DNA from: Caballeronia jiangsuensis | GTDB taxonomy: Bacteria; Pseudomonadota; Gammaproteobacteria; Burkholderiales; Burkholderiaceae | DNA length: 64,000 nt | Assembly: GCA_000648925.1 (NCBI GenBank) | Contig: JFHF01000019.1 | Coordinates: 62,001-126,000 of the forward strand | Reading direction: 5' to 3' | Shown here: piece by piece, positions 1 to 9,440 of the stretch | Position numbering within the stretch: position 1 is the first letter of the stretch | How the letters are laid out: each line of letters opens with the position of its first letter | The notes under the pieces: generated by a model | Seen by the model: the letters and a program-made list of their open reading frames with translations, nothing else | Database searches by the model: none | Told to the model about the DNA's origin: nothing | Made by a program: the position numbers and the translations under genes

Positions 1-1045
1 CGTGCGTGCCGAGGTGGAACACGGCGACCGGATACGCCGATACGCCGAGCGCAACCGTCATGTAGCCGAGCTGCGAGAGCGTGGAATACGCGACCACGCG
101 CTTGATGTCGTTCTGAACGACGCCGAGGAAGCCCATGAACAAGGCCGTGATCGCGCCGATCACCGTGACGAACGAAAGCGCCGCATCCGAATGCTCGAAG
201 AGCGGCGACATGCGCGTCACCATGAAAATGCCGGCCGTCACCATGGTCGCCGCGTGAATCAGCGCGGAGATCGGCGTCGGGCCTTCCATCGAGTCCGGCA
301 GCCAAACGTGCAGCGGGAATTGCGCGGACTTACCCATCGCGCCGATGAAGAGGCACACGCACGCGACCGTCAGCAGACCCCATTGCGTGCCGGGGAACAT
401 CATCGTCGCGAGCTTGTCGCCTTGGGCGAACACGTCGCCGTAATTCAGCGAACCGGAGAACGCGAGCAACAGGCCGATGCCCAGCAGAAAACCGAAGTCA
501 CCCACGCGGTTCACGATGAACGCCTTCATGTTGGCGTAGATCGCGCTCTCACGCGTGAAGTAGAAGCCGATCAGCAGGTACGACACGAGACCCACCGCTT
601 CCCAGCCGAAGAACAGTTGCAGGAAGTTGTTGCTCATGACGAGCATCAGCATCGAGAACGTGAAGAGCGAGATGTACGAGAAGAAGCGCTCGTAGCCCAC
701 TTCCTCGTCCGCCATGTAGCCGATCGTGTAGATGTGCACCATCAGCGAGACGAAGGTCACGATGACCATCATCATTGCCGTGAGCGAGTCGACCAGGAAG
801 CCGACTTCCATCTTGAGCGTGCCGACGTTCATCCACTCGTAGATGGTCGCGTTGAAGCTCGCGCCATGCATCACGTCGTTGAAGACGATCGCGGAGAGGA
901 TGAACGAGATGAAGACGCCGAGGATCGTGATGCGATGCGAGCCCTTGCGCCCTACCGCCTTCCCGAATAGCCCTGCGATCAGCGAGCCGGCCAGCGGCGC
1001 CAGCGGGACCGCGAGCAGGAGGTTTTCATTGAGTGTCGTGGACAT
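1..1045 (-). CDS. nuoL: NADH-quinone oxidoreductase subunit L, 5' part (N-terminal ~348 residues)
   Basis: Antiporter-like membrane subunit of complex I, which takes part in proton translocation in the distal arm. The frame opens with ATG at 1045 and stays open to the window edge, so the C-terminal part lies outside. The translation begins MSTTLNENLLLAVPLAPLAG and continues with hydrophobic helices and the NuoL-like stretches VDSLTAMMMVIVTFVSLMVH and FFSYISLFTFSMLMLVMS. It follows nuoK by 17 bases in the same direction, as expected at the promoter-distal end of a nuo operon; nuoM and nuoN should follow outside the window. Identification is firm from sequence and context. Confidence 0.96.
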   Translation of the reverse strand, partial: MSTTLNENLLLAVPLAPLAGSLIAGLFGKAVGRKGSHRITILGVFISFILSAIVFNDVMHGASFNATIYEWMNVGTLKMEVGFLVDSLTAMMMVIVTFVSLMVHIYTIGYMADEEVGYERFFSYISLFTFSMLMLVMSNNFLQLFFGWEAVGLVSYLLIGFYFTRESAIYANMKAFIVNRVGDFGFLLGIGLLLAFSGSLNYGDVFAQGDKLATMMFPGTQWGLLTVACVCLFIGAMGKSAQFPLHVWLPDSMEGPTPISALIHAATMVTAGIFMVTRMSPLFEHSDAALSFVTVIGAITALFMGFLGVVQNDIKRVVAYSTLSQLGYMTVALGVSAYPVAVFHLGTH

Positions 1046-1062
1046 AACAGCCTTGCCTGAAA

Positions 1063-1368
1063 TTAACCTTTGAGCTGATCGAGGTCCTCGACGTTGATCG
1101 TGTCGAGGCTACGGAACAGGGTCACGAGAATCGCGAGACCGATCGCGGCTTCAGCCGCAGCCACGGTCAGCACGAAGAACACGAAAATCTGGCCGTGCAC
1201 GTCGCCCAGATAGTGCGAGAACGCGACGAAATTGGTGTTCACCGCGAGCAGCATCAATTCGATGGCCATCAGGATGATGATGACGTTGCGCCGGTTCAGG
1301 AAGATGCCGACGATGCTGATCGCAAAAAGGATCGCACCGAGCACGAGGTAATGGGCAAGACTCAACAT
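1063..1368 (-). CDS. nuoK: NADH-quinone oxidoreductase subunit K
   Basis: Small membrane subunit of complex I, 101 residues, the normal family length. Three hydrophobic helices are visible, with two acidic residues inside the membrane, Glu37 (in MAIELML) and Glu73 (in AAAEAAIG), matching the two conserved glutamates known to matter for proton pumping in NuoK. Start ATG at 1368. It lies 20 bases after nuoJ and 17 bases before nuoL in the same operon. Confidence 0.97.
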   Translation of the reverse strand: MLSLAHYLVLGAILFAISIVGIFLNRRNVIIILMAIELMLLAVNTNFVAFSHYLGDVHGQIFVFFVLTVAAAEAAIGLAILVTLFRSLDTINVEDLDQLKG

Positions 1369-1388
1369 ATTCGATTTCTCCTTCGCGC

Positions 1389-2078
1389 TCAGCCCTTGTT
1401 ATCGACCGTGCCCGCGCCGATGTTTCCGGTCACGGCAGGTTCCGTAGCGGCGTCAGGCGCCTCTGTCTCGGACTTCATCTTCACGATGCGCACGCGGTCT
1501 TGCGCGCGCACCTTGACCTGCTGGCTGACCGTCTGCGTCTTCTTGTCCTTCTTGTCGCGGATCGTGAGCGAGATCGCCGCGATGATCGCGACCAGCAGCA
1601 CAAGGCCCGCAATTTCGAACGCGAAGATGTAGTCCGTGTAGATGACCTTGCCGATCAGTTGCGTGTTCGGCATCAGCGCCGCGCCCGAAACGCCCGCGCC
1701 GGCCGAAGCGTCGCGCAGCGGAGTCGTCGTCGCGCCGTAGCCGTGCCACAGGATCAGCGCCGTCTCGATCACGATGATCGCGCCGACGATGCTCGCGAGC
1801 GGCACGAAGCGCTTGAAATCCCGCCGCAGGACATCGATGTTGATGTCGAGCATCATCACGACGAAGAGGAACAGCACCATCACGGCGCCCACATACACGA
1901 GAACCAGCAGAATCGCGAGGAATTCGGCTTGCAGCAGCATCCAGATCGCGGCCGCGTTGAAGAACGAGAGCACGAGGAAGAGCGCGGATGACACCGGGTT
2001 GCGCGAGGTGATCACCTTCAGCGCCGACACGGTCAGCAGCAGCGCGAAGATATAGAACAGTACGGTTGTGAATTCCAT
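1389..2078 (-). CDS. nuoJ: NADH-quinone oxidoreductase subunit J
   Basis: Membrane subunit of complex I, 229 residues. Five hydrophobic helices occupy roughly residues 1-170. They are followed by a charged C-terminal tail of about 60 residues (KVRAQDRVRIVKM and beyond) that is longer than in the E. coli protein; such tails are common in betaproteobacterial NuoJ. Start ATG at 2078. It is separated from nuoI by 174 bases, the largest gap in this operon, which contains a strong hairpin annotated separately. Confidence 0.96.
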   Translation of the reverse strand: MEFTTVLFYIFALLLTVSALKVITSRNPVSSALFLVLSFFNAAAIWMLLQAEFLAILLVLVYVGAVMVLFLFVVMMLDINIDVLRRDFKRFVPLASIVGAIIVIETALILWHGYGATTTPLRDASAGAGVSGAALMPNTQLIGKVIYTDYIFAFEIAGLVLLVAIIAAISLTIRDKKDKKTQTVSQQVKVRAQDRVRIVKMKSETEAPDAATEPAVTGNIGAGTVDNKG

Positions 2079-2215
2079 GATTACCGGTTCATCGTTAGGC
2101 CATCATCAGGCATGGTGTGTCGGCGCTCGTGGTCGGCTCGTCCTTCGAACGGACAGAACACGACCTCGGCGCACGCCGCAGTGTGCCAAACAGCAACAAC
2201 AAAATCGCTCTGGCG

Positions 2216-2244
2216 CGATGCCGGAACGCCTGGTTCCGGCATCG
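2216..2244 (-). other. 12-bp perfect hairpin in the nuoI-nuoJ gap
   Basis: Arms 2216-2227 and 2233-2244 are exact reverse complements around a 5-base loop. On the transcribed strand a T-rich stretch (GATTTTGTTG) begins only about 11 bases after the stem, so this is not a classic intrinsic terminator. It may be a 3'-end stabiliser or partial attenuator between nuoI and nuoJ; function is inferred only. Confidence 0.5.
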
Positions 2245-2252
2245 AACTCATA

Positions 2253-2741
2253 TCAGCGATAAGGCGCGTCCGCCGCCTTCGACGCGGCGATTTCCGTTTC
2301 GTAACGATCGCCCACGGCGAGCAGCATGTCCTTCGTGAAGTACAGATCGCCGCGCTTTTCGCCGTGATATTCGAGGATGTGCGTCTCGACGATCGAATCG
2401 ACCGGGCAGCTCTCTTCGCAGAAACCGCAGAAAATGCACTTGGTCAGGTCGATGTCGTAACGCGTCGTGCGACGGGTATTGTCCGCGCGCGTTTCCGATT
2501 CGATCGTGATCGCCATCGCCGGGCACACCGCTTCGCACAGCTTGCAGGCGATGCAGCGTTCTTCGCCGTTTTCGTACCGGCGCAGCGCATGCAGACCGCG
2601 GAAACGCGGCGAGATCGGGGTCTTTTCCTCCGGGAACTGCACCGTGATCTTGCGCTGGAACGTGTAACGGCCCGTCAGCGCCAGACCCTTCAGCAGCTCG
2701 GTCAGGAAGAAGGTTTTGAAGAAGTTCTGAATTGCGTTCAT
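2253..2741 (-). CDS. nuoI: NADH-quinone oxidoreductase subunit I (two [4Fe-4S] ferredoxin-type)
   Basis: Peripheral-arm subunit carrying iron-sulfur clusters N6a and N6b that pass electrons towards NuoB. It has 162 residues, normal length. Two ferredoxin motifs are visible in the middle, CIACKLCEAVCP and CIFCGFCEESCP, supplying eight cysteine ligands. Start ATG at 2741, 22 bases after nuoH. Same-strand operon position between nuoH and nuoJ agrees with the canonical order. Confidence 0.97.
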   Translation of the reverse strand: MNAIQNFFKTFFLTELLKGLALTGRYTFQRKITVQFPEEKTPISPRFRGLHALRRYENGEERCIACKLCEAVCPAMAITIESETRADNTRRTTRYDIDLTKCIFCGFCEESCPVDSIVETHILEYHGEKRGDLYFTKDMLLAVGDRYETEIAASKAADAPYR

Positions 2742-2763
2742 GATGATTTCGTCCGCCCTTGTC

Positions 2764-3828
2764 TCACTTCCAGATGTTGAGCGGCGACATGATCCAGAAG
2801 CCGACCACGACCACCCAGATCACCGACACCGGCAGGAACACCTTCCAACCCAGACGCATGATCTGGTCGTAGCGGTAACGCGGGAAAGTCGCACGCGCCC
2901 AGATGAACACCGACAGCAGCAGGAAAACCTTGAAAACGAACCAGAATACGCCCGGAATGAAAGACAGGAAGCCGAACGGTGCATCCCAGCCGCCGAGGAA
3001 CAGCGTCGTGGCGATCGCGGAGATCACGATCATGTTGATGTACTCGGCGAGGAAGAACAGCGCGAACGCCATGCCCGAGTAATCGATCATGTGACCCGCG
3101 ACGATTTCCGATTCGCCTTCCACCACGTCGAACGGGTGACGGTTGGTTTCAGCGATGCCCGAGATGAAGTACACGACGAACATCGGCAGGAGCGGCAGCC
3201 AGTTCCACGACAGGAAGTTGATGCCCCAGCCCGCGAACATGCCGCGCTGCTGCGAGTGCACGATGTCGGACATGTTCAGCGTGCCCGCGACCATCAGCAC
3301 CACGACGAGCGCGAAGCCCATCGAGATTTCGTAGGACACCATCTGCGCCGCGGCGCGCATCGCGCCGAGGAACGCGTACTTCGAGTTCGACGCCCAGCCC
3401 GCGAGAATCACGCCATACACGCCGATCGACGAGATCGCCATGGCGTACAGGAGACCGGCGTTGATGTCGCCGAGCACCGCCTGCGCCTGGAACGGAATCA
3501 CCGCCCAGACCGCGAACGCGGGCACCACGGTCATGATCGGCGCGATCATGTAGATCCACTTGCTGGCCGCTGTCGGCTGAATCACTTCCTTGAGCAGAAG
3601 CTTCAGCACGTCCGCGATCGGCTGCAGCAGACCGGCCGGGCCGACGCGATTCGGGCCGAGACGCACGTGCATCCAGCCGATGAGCTTGCGTTCCCAGAGA
3701 ATCAGGTACGCCACGCACAGCAGGATGACCACCGAAACCACGAGGATGCGGACGAGCGCCCACACCGTCGGCCATGCGACGCCGAGAATCTGCGTGCCGC
3801 CTGCGTTGATCGTATCGAACAAGCCCAT
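2764..3828 (-). CDS. nuoH: NADH-quinone oxidoreductase subunit H
   Basis: Membrane subunit at the junction with the hydrophilic arm; it lines the quinone pocket. It has 354 residues with about eight hydrophobic helices and typical NuoH stretches such as RLGPNRVGPAGLLQPIADVLK near the N-terminus and AETNRHPFDVVEGESEIVAG in the central loop. Start ATG at 3828, only 2 bases after the nuoG stop, so translation is probably coupled. Confidence 0.97.
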   Translation of the reverse strand: MGLFDTINAGGTQILGVAWPTVWALVRILVVSVVILLCVAYLILWERKLIGWMHVRLGPNRVGPAGLLQPIADVLKLLLKEVIQPTAASKWIYMIAPIMTVVPAFAVWAVIPFQAQAVLGDINAGLLYAMAISSIGVYGVILAGWASNSKYAFLGAMRAAAQMVSYEISMGFALVVVLMVAGTLNMSDIVHSQQRGMFAGWGINFLSWNWLPLLPMFVVYFISGIAETNRHPFDVVEGESEIVAGHMIDYSGMAFALFFLAEYINMIVISAIATTLFLGGWDAPFGFLSFIPGVFWFVFKVFLLLSVFIWARATFPRYRYDQIMRLGWKVFLPVSVIWVVVVGFWIMSPLNIWK

Positions 3829-3830
3829 TT

Positions 3831-6170
3831 TTACGCCTTCTCCACTACCAGTTCACCGAACAGGCCGCCGAGCGCGGCGCCAGCCGCCGTGCCCGCCGAC
3901 ACGCGGACCACCGACTCCGCGAGATTCGCGTCGCGGACCGCGGGCAACGTCACGGACAGATTGCCTTGCTTGATACGCACTGCTTCGCCGTCCTTCAGAC
4001 CGAGCTTGTCGAAGAGCGCGGTCGGCAGGCCGGCCACGTTCGCGTCGCGTGCGGCCGCCGTCAGATGCAGCGACGGCGCGCGGCGCACGAGCGCATCGGC
4101 GTGATAGATCGGCACATCGGCGAGGCGCTGCAGGCCGCTGCCGTTCAGCGCGACGTTCGATGCAGCGCGCTTCGCCTGCACCGTCGTCTTGTTCGACAGA
4201 CGCGCGGTCAGATCGCCCGTACCGAGCGCGGCGATGCGCACTTCTTCGGCCGTGTCGAACTCGAAGCCCGGCAGGCCGAGGATCGTGCCCAGCACGCGCA
4301 ACACCTTCCAGCCCGGACGCGTGTCGCCCAGCGCGCGCACGACGCCGTTGAACGACTGTGCCGTGCCTTCCGCGTTGACGAACGTGCCCGACGTTTCCGT
4401 GAACGGCGCGATCGGCAGCAACACGTCCGCGTAGTCCATGCCATGCTTGAACGGCGACATCACGACGACCATTTCCGCCGCCTTGAGTGCGGCGATGGCC
4501 TGCGCCGGATTGGCCGTGTCGTATTCCGGTTCGGCGTTCAGCAGCACGTAAGCCTTGCGCGGCTGCTCGAACACTTCGCGTGCGTTGAGACCGCCCTCGC
4601 CCGGCAATGCATCGACGAGATGCGCGCCGACCGAATTCGCGCCTTCCGTGAGGAAGCCGAGCGTCGCGCCGGTATTGTCGGCGATCCACTGGGCCGCCGC
4701 CTGAATCTGTGCAAAGTCCGGATGCTGAACCGCGAGATTGCCGAGCAGCACCACGCGCTCTTCGCCCGCCGACAGCGATGCCGCGACATCCTTCGCCGCC
4801 GCCGATGCTTCGCGGCCCGCGAACGCGTCCGGCACTGCGACGCCGCGCGCTTCGCCAACCGCCGCCGCGATGCTCGCGAGCTGATCGAGCCACGCGGAAG
4901 GCGCAGCGACCAGGCGATGCGCGGTCGGGATCAGCGAGTCGTCGTTGCTGGCGTTGAGGAACGTGATCTTCGCGCCGTTCTTCGCGGCCTGACGCAGACG
5001 CGCGGCGAACAGCGGATGATCGCGGCGCAGGAACGAGCCGATCACGAACGCGGTGTCGATGGTCGACAGATCCGCGATCTTCGTGCCGAGCCACGGCGCA
5101 CCGATGCCGGCCGGCGCCGAGAAATCGCTCTGACGCAGACGGAAGTCGATATTCGGGGTGCCGACGCCTTCAGCCAGTTGCTTCAGCAGATGCAGTTCTT
5201 CGACCGTGCCGTGCGGCGTGGCCAGAGCGGCGATGGCGTTCGCGCCATGATCCGCCTTGATGCCCTTCAGACCCTTCGCGACGTATTCGAGCGCGGTCTG
5301 CCAGTCGGTTTCGATCCAGTTGCCGCCCTGCTTGAGCATCGGCGTCGTCAGACGCTCGTCGCTGTTCAGGCCTTCGTACGAGAAGCGGTCCTTGTCCGAA
5401 ATCCAGCATTCGTTGATGGCTTCGTTCTCCATCGGCAGAACGCGCATCACACGATTGTTCTTCACCTGCACGACGAGGTTCGCGCCGACGGAATCGTGCG
5501 GGCTCACCGACTTGCGGCGCGACAGTTCCCACGTCCGCGCGCTGTAGCGGAAGGGCTTGCTGGTCAGGGCGCCGACCGGGCACAGATCGATCATGTTGCC
5601 CGACAGTTCCGAATCCACCGTCTTTCCGACGAACGACGTGATTTCCGAATGCTCGCCGCGGCCCAGCATGCCGAGTTCCATCACGCCGGCGATTTCCTGG
5701 CCGAAGCGCACGCAGCGCGTGCAGTGGATGCAGCGCGACATCTCTTCCATCGAGATGAGCGGACCCACGTTCTTGTGGAACACCACGCGCTTTTCTTCGC
5801 TATAGCGCGACTGCGACTTGCCGTAACCGACAGCCAGATCCTGCAACTGGCACTCGCCGCCCTGATCGCAGATCGGGCAATCGAGCGGGTGATTGATGAG
5901 CAGGAATTCCATCACCGACTGTTGCGCCTTCACGGCCTTGTCGGAGGTGGTGCGCACGATCATGCCGGCCGACACGGGCGTCGCGCAGGCGGGGACGGCC
6001 TTCGGCATCTTTTCGACTTCGACGAGGCACATCCGGCAGTTCGCCGCGATCGAAAGCTTCTTGTGATAGCAGAAGTGAGGAATGTAAGTATCGACCTTGT
6101 GCGCAGCCTGGATCACCATGCTGCCTTCAGGCACCTCGACCGTCTTGCCGTCAATTTCTAGTTCAACCAT
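3831..6170 (-). CDS. nuoG: NADH-quinone oxidoreductase subunit G
   Basis: Largest peripheral-arm subunit, 779 residues, holding several iron-sulfur clusters. The N-terminal 2Fe-2S ferredoxin domain shows CYHKK and NCRMC; next come CPICDQGGECQLQD and RCIHCTRCVRFG with the His/Cys and Cys ligands of N5 and N4-type clusters. The C-terminal half is a molybdopterin-oxidoreductase-like fold without obvious catalytic role, as usual in this family. Start ATG at 6170. It lies 51 bases after nuoF and 2 bases before nuoH. Confidence 0.97.
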   Translation of the reverse strand: MVELEIDGKTVEVPEGSMVIQAAHKVDTYIPHFCYHKKLSIAANCRMCLVEVEKMPKAVPACATPVSAGMIVRTTSDKAVKAQQSVMEFLLINHPLDCPICDQGGECQLQDLAVGYGKSQSRYSEEKRVVFHKNVGPLISMEEMSRCIHCTRCVRFGQEIAGVMELGMLGRGEHSEITSFVGKTVDSELSGNMIDLCPVGALTSKPFRYSARTWELSRRKSVSPHDSVGANLVVQVKNNRVMRVLPMENEAINECWISDKDRFSYEGLNSDERLTTPMLKQGGNWIETDWQTALEYVAKGLKGIKADHGANAIAALATPHGTVEELHLLKQLAEGVGTPNIDFRLRQSDFSAPAGIGAPWLGTKIADLSTIDTAFVIGSFLRRDHPLFAARLRQAAKNGAKITFLNASNDDSLIPTAHRLVAAPSAWLDQLASIAAAVGEARGVAVPDAFAGREASAAAKDVAASLSAGEERVVLLGNLAVQHPDFAQIQAAAQWIADNTGATLGFLTEGANSVGAHLVDALPGEGGLNAREVFEQPRKAYVLLNAEPEYDTANPAQAIAALKAAEMVVVMSPFKHGMDYADVLLPIAPFTETSGTFVNAEGTAQSFNGVVRALGDTRPGWKVLRVLGTILGLPGFEFDTAEEVRIAALGTGDLTARLSNKTTVQAKRAASNVALNGSGLQRLADVPIYHADALVRRAPSLHLTAAARDANVAGLPTALFDKLGLKDGEAVRIKQGNLSVTLPAVRDANLAESVVRVSAGTAAGAALGGLFGELVVEKA

Positions 6171-6221
6171 GATGGATAGAGATCCTCAACCCTTGTCTCG
6201 CGCATCTGACTGCGCGCCTGA

Positions 6222-7544
6222 TTACGCGGTAAGCGCTTCGGTGCTCGCGTGATGCGCGTGCCCGCCGACGAGACAATGCTTGTGCTCGACGTGATATTCG
6301 AATTCGTCCCAGAAGTGCTTGAGCATGCCGCGCACGGGCATCGCCGCTGCATCGCCGAGCGCGCAGATCGTGCGGCCCATGATGTTCTCGGCGACCGAGT
6401 TGAGCAGATCCAGATCTTCCTTGCGGCCAAGACCATGCTCGATCCGGTGCACCACGCGGTATAGCCAGCCGGTGCCTTCGCGGCAAGGCGTGCACTGACC
6501 GCACGACTCTTCATAGTAGAAGTACGACAGGCGCAGCAGCGAACGCACCATGCAGCGCGTTTCGTTCATCACGATGACCGCGCCCGAACCCAGCATCGAG
6601 CCGGCCTTCGCGATCGAATCGTAGTCCATGTCGGTCGCGAGCATCATGTCGCCCGGCACGACCGGCGCGGACGAACCGCCCGGAATCACGGCCTTGACCG
6701 ACTTGCCACGCACGCCGCCCGCCAGTTCCATCAGCGTCGAGAACGGCGTGCCGAGCGGAACCTCGTAGTTGCCCGGACGATTGACGTCGCCGGACACGGA
6801 GAAGATCTTGGTGCCGCCGTTGTTCGGCTTGCCGAGTTCGAGATAATTCTGCGGGCCGACTTCCAGCAGGAACGGCACGGCCGCGAACGTCTCGGTGTTG
6901 TTGATGGTGGTCGGCTTGCCGTACACGCCGAAGCTCGCCGGGAACGGCGGCTTGAAGCGCGGCTGGCCCTTCTTGCCTTCCAGCGATTCGAGCAGCGCGG
7001 TTTCTTCGCCGCAGATGTACGCGCCGTAACCATGATGCGCATACAGCTCGAACGAGAAGCCGGAGCCGAGAATGTTCGCGCCGAGATAGCCGGCCGCGCG
7101 CGCTTCTTCGAGCGCCGCTTCGAACACCCGATAGACTTCGAAAATCTCGCCGTGGATGTAGTTGTAGCCGACGGTGATGCCCATTGCGTAAGCGCCGATG
7201 GCCATGCCTTCGATCAGCGCATGCGGATTCCAGCGCAGGATGTCGCGATCCTTGAACGTGCCCGGTTCGCCTTCGTCCGAGTTGCAGACGAGATATTTCT
7301 GCCCCGGGAACTGACGCGGCATGAAGCTCCACTTCAGGCCGGTCGGGAAGCCCGCACCGCCGCGGCCGCGCAGACCCGACGCCTTGACGTCGGCGATCAC
7401 CTGCTCGGCCGGAATCTTTTCTTCGAGAATACGGCGCAGCTGCTTGTAGCCGCCGCGCGCAACGTAATCCTCGAGATGCCAGTTCTCGCCGTTGAGGCCA
7501 GCGAGGATCAGCGGCTTGATGTGACGATCGTGGAGTGACGTCAT
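6222..7544 (-). CDS. nuoF: NADH-quinone oxidoreductase subunit F (FMN/NADH binding)
   Basis: Flavoprotein that oxidises NADH at the tip of complex I; 440 residues. The glycine-rich FMN/NADH region (GLRGRGGAGFP, residues ~58-68), a second nucleotide-binding stretch (NSDEGEPGTFKDRD) and the N3 cluster motif ESCGQCTPCREG near residue 350 are all present. I place the start at ATG 7544 (MTSLHDRH): it overlaps the nuoE stop by ATGA, and homology begins there. The upstream in-frame extension reads through nuoE and is an artefact. Confidence 0.97.
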   Translation of the reverse strand: MTSLHDRHIKPLILAGLNGENWHLEDYVARGGYKQLRRILEEKIPAEQVIADVKASGLRGRGGAGFPTGLKWSFMPRQFPGQKYLVCNSDEGEPGTFKDRDILRWNPHALIEGMAIGAYAMGITVGYNYIHGEIFEVYRVFEAALEEARAAGYLGANILGSGFSFELYAHHGYGAYICGEETALLESLEGKKGQPRFKPPFPASFGVYGKPTTINNTETFAAVPFLLEVGPQNYLELGKPNNGGTKIFSVSGDVNRPGNYEVPLGTPFSTLMELAGGVRGKSVKAVIPGGSSAPVVPGDMMLATDMDYDSIAKAGSMLGSGAVIVMNETRCMVRSLLRLSYFYYEESCGQCTPCREGTGWLYRVVHRIEHGLGRKEDLDLLNSVAENIMGRTICALGDAAAMPVRGMLKHFWDEFEYHVEHKHCLVGGHAHHASTEALTA

Positions 7545-8026
7545 TTCGAAAGTTCCTCGATCAACTGGTCGATCTTCTCGCGGCTCATGAAGCTGCACAT
7601 ACGGTGGTTGTTCACGAGCATCACCGGTGCGTCGCCACATGCGCCAAAGCACTCGCCTTCTTTCAACGTGAACTTGCCGTCCGCTGTGGTCTCGCCGAAA
7701 TCGATTCCAAGCTTCTGCTTGAGATATTCGGCGGCGCTGTCCGAACCGCCGTCCGGACCAAGCTGGCAAGGCAGATTCGTGCACAACGTGATCTTGTGCT
7801 TACCGACCGGCTTCAGCTCGTACATCGTGTAGAACGTGGCGACTTCCTGCACCGCGACCGGCGGCATGCTCAGGTAATCGGCCACGAACTGCATGAGATC
7901 GGGCGAGAGCCAACCATGCTCTTCCTGAGCGACAGCGAGCGCCGCCATCACCGCCGATTGCTTTTGCTCGGCGGGATACTTTGCGACCGCGCGATCGATT
8001 TCTTTCAGGCCTTCAGCTGAGATCAT
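7541..8026 (-). CDS. nuoE: NADH-quinone oxidoreductase subunit E ([2Fe-2S])
   Basis: Thioredoxin-like 2Fe-2S subunit that pairs with NuoF; 161 residues from ATG 8026 (MISAEGLKEI). Ligands are seen as CTNLPC and CFGAC in the second half. A TTG seven codons upstream (8047) would also be in frame, but an AGGA-like site touches it directly, so the ATG is preferred. The stop overlaps the nuoF start (ATGA). 151 bases separate it from nuoD; that gap contains only a weak 7-bp hairpin and no visible gene. Confidence 0.96.
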   Translation of the reverse strand: MISAEGLKEIDRAVAKYPAEQKQSAVMAALAVAQEEHGWLSPDLMQFVADYLSMPPVAVQEVATFYTMYELKPVGKHKITLCTNLPCQLGPDGGSDSAAEYLKQKLGIDFGETTADGKFTLKEGECFGACGDAPVMLVNNHRMCSFMSREKIDQLIEELSK

Positions 8027-8177
8027 TTTCAGACACGACTCTTTCAATTCCTACCGAACGAAAACCTGCCGCGCCCTTCATGTTGCGGCAGACCTGGCGT
8101 TCCTGCGGATTCCTGTTATTGCGTTCGCATTTCCATGAACGGCGCCCGATGCGCGCGCCGTGCAGGTGGCGATGAAA

Positions 8178-9431
8178 TCAGCGATCGATCTCGCCGAACA
8201 CGATGTCTTGCGTACCGATGATCGTCACAGCGTCGGCGATCATGTGGCCTCGCGCCATTTCGTCGAGCGATGCGAGGTGTGCATAGCCCGGCGCGCGAAT
8301 CTTCAGGCGATACGGCTTGTTCGCGCCATCCGAAATCAGGTAGATGCCAAACTCGCCCTTCGGATGCTCGACCGCCGCGTACGTTTCGCCTTCCGGCACG
8401 TGGAAGCCTTCGGTGAAGAGCTTGAAATGGTGAATCAGCTCTTCCATGTTGCTCTTCATGCCGACGCGCGACGGCGGCGCAACCTTGTGATTATCGACCA
8501 TCACAGGGCCGGGATTCTTGCGCAGCCACGCAATGCACTGTTTGGCGATGCGGGTCGACTGGCGCATTTCTTCCACGCGCACCAGATAACGGTCGTAGCA
8601 ATCGCCATTCACGCCGACGGGAATATCGAAGTCGAGCTGGTCGTACACTTCGTACGGCTGCTTCTTGCGCAAGTCCCACTCGATGCCCGAGCCGCGCAGC
8701 ATCGCGCCGGACAGGCCCATCTGCAACGCGCGCTCCGGGCTCACCACGCCGATGCCCACGAGGCGCTGCTTCCAGATGCGGTTGTCGGTGAGCAGCGTTT
8801 CGTACTCGTCGACACAACCCGGGAAACGGTTGAAGAAATCCTCGATGAAGTCGAGCAACGAACCCTGACGGTTCTCGTTCATCTTGTCGAGCGCTTTCGC
8901 GTTGCGGATCTTGGACGCCTTGTATTGCGGCATCGCGTCCGGCAGATCGCGATAGACGCCGCCCGGACGATAGTACGCCGCGTGCATGCGCGCGCCCGAC
9001 ACCGCCTCGTAGACGTCCATCAGATCTTCGCGCTCGCGGAACGCATAGAGGAACACCGCCATCGCGCCGACGTCGAGCGCGTGCGAGCCGATCCACATCA
9101 GGTGATTCAGCACGCGCGTGATTTCGTCGAACAGTACGCGGATGTATTTCGCGCGCACCGGCACGTCAATGCCGAGCAGCTTCTCGATGGCCATCACGTA
9201 GCCGTGCTCGTTGACCATCATCGACACGTAGTCGAGACGGTCCATGTACGGCACCGACTGGATGAAGGTCTTGGTCTCGGCCAGCTTCTCGGTCGCGCGA
9301 TGCAGCAGACCGATGTGCGGGTCGGCGCGCTGGATCACTTCGCCGTCGAGTTCCAGCACGAGACGCAGCACGCCGTGCGCTGCCGGGTGCTGCGGGCCAA
9401 AGTTCAGCGTGTAATTCTTGATCTCTGCCAT
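8178..9431 (-). CDS. nuoD: NADH-quinone oxidoreductase subunit D
   Basis: The 49-kDa-type subunit that forms the quinone site together with NuoB and NuoH; 417 residues. The N-terminus carries the family signature LNFGPQHPAAHG. The protein is a separate subunit here rather than the NuoCD fusion of E. coli. Start ATG at 9431, 9 bases after nuoC. Confidence 0.97.
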   Translation of the reverse strand: MAEIKNYTLNFGPQHPAAHGVLRLVLELDGEVIQRADPHIGLLHRATEKLAETKTFIQSVPYMDRLDYVSMMVNEHGYVMAIEKLLGIDVPVRAKYIRVLFDEITRVLNHLMWIGSHALDVGAMAVFLYAFREREDLMDVYEAVSGARMHAAYYRPGGVYRDLPDAMPQYKASKIRNAKALDKMNENRQGSLLDFIEDFFNRFPGCVDEYETLLTDNRIWKQRLVGIGVVSPERALQMGLSGAMLRGSGIEWDLRKKQPYEVYDQLDFDIPVGVNGDCYDRYLVRVEEMRQSTRIAKQCIAWLRKNPGPVMVDNHKVAPPSRVGMKSNMEELIHHFKLFTEGFHVPEGETYAAVEHPKGEFGIYLISDGANKPYRLKIRAPGYAHLASLDEMARGHMIADAVTIIGTQDIVFGEIDR

Positions 9432-9440
9432 GGCGTTCTC

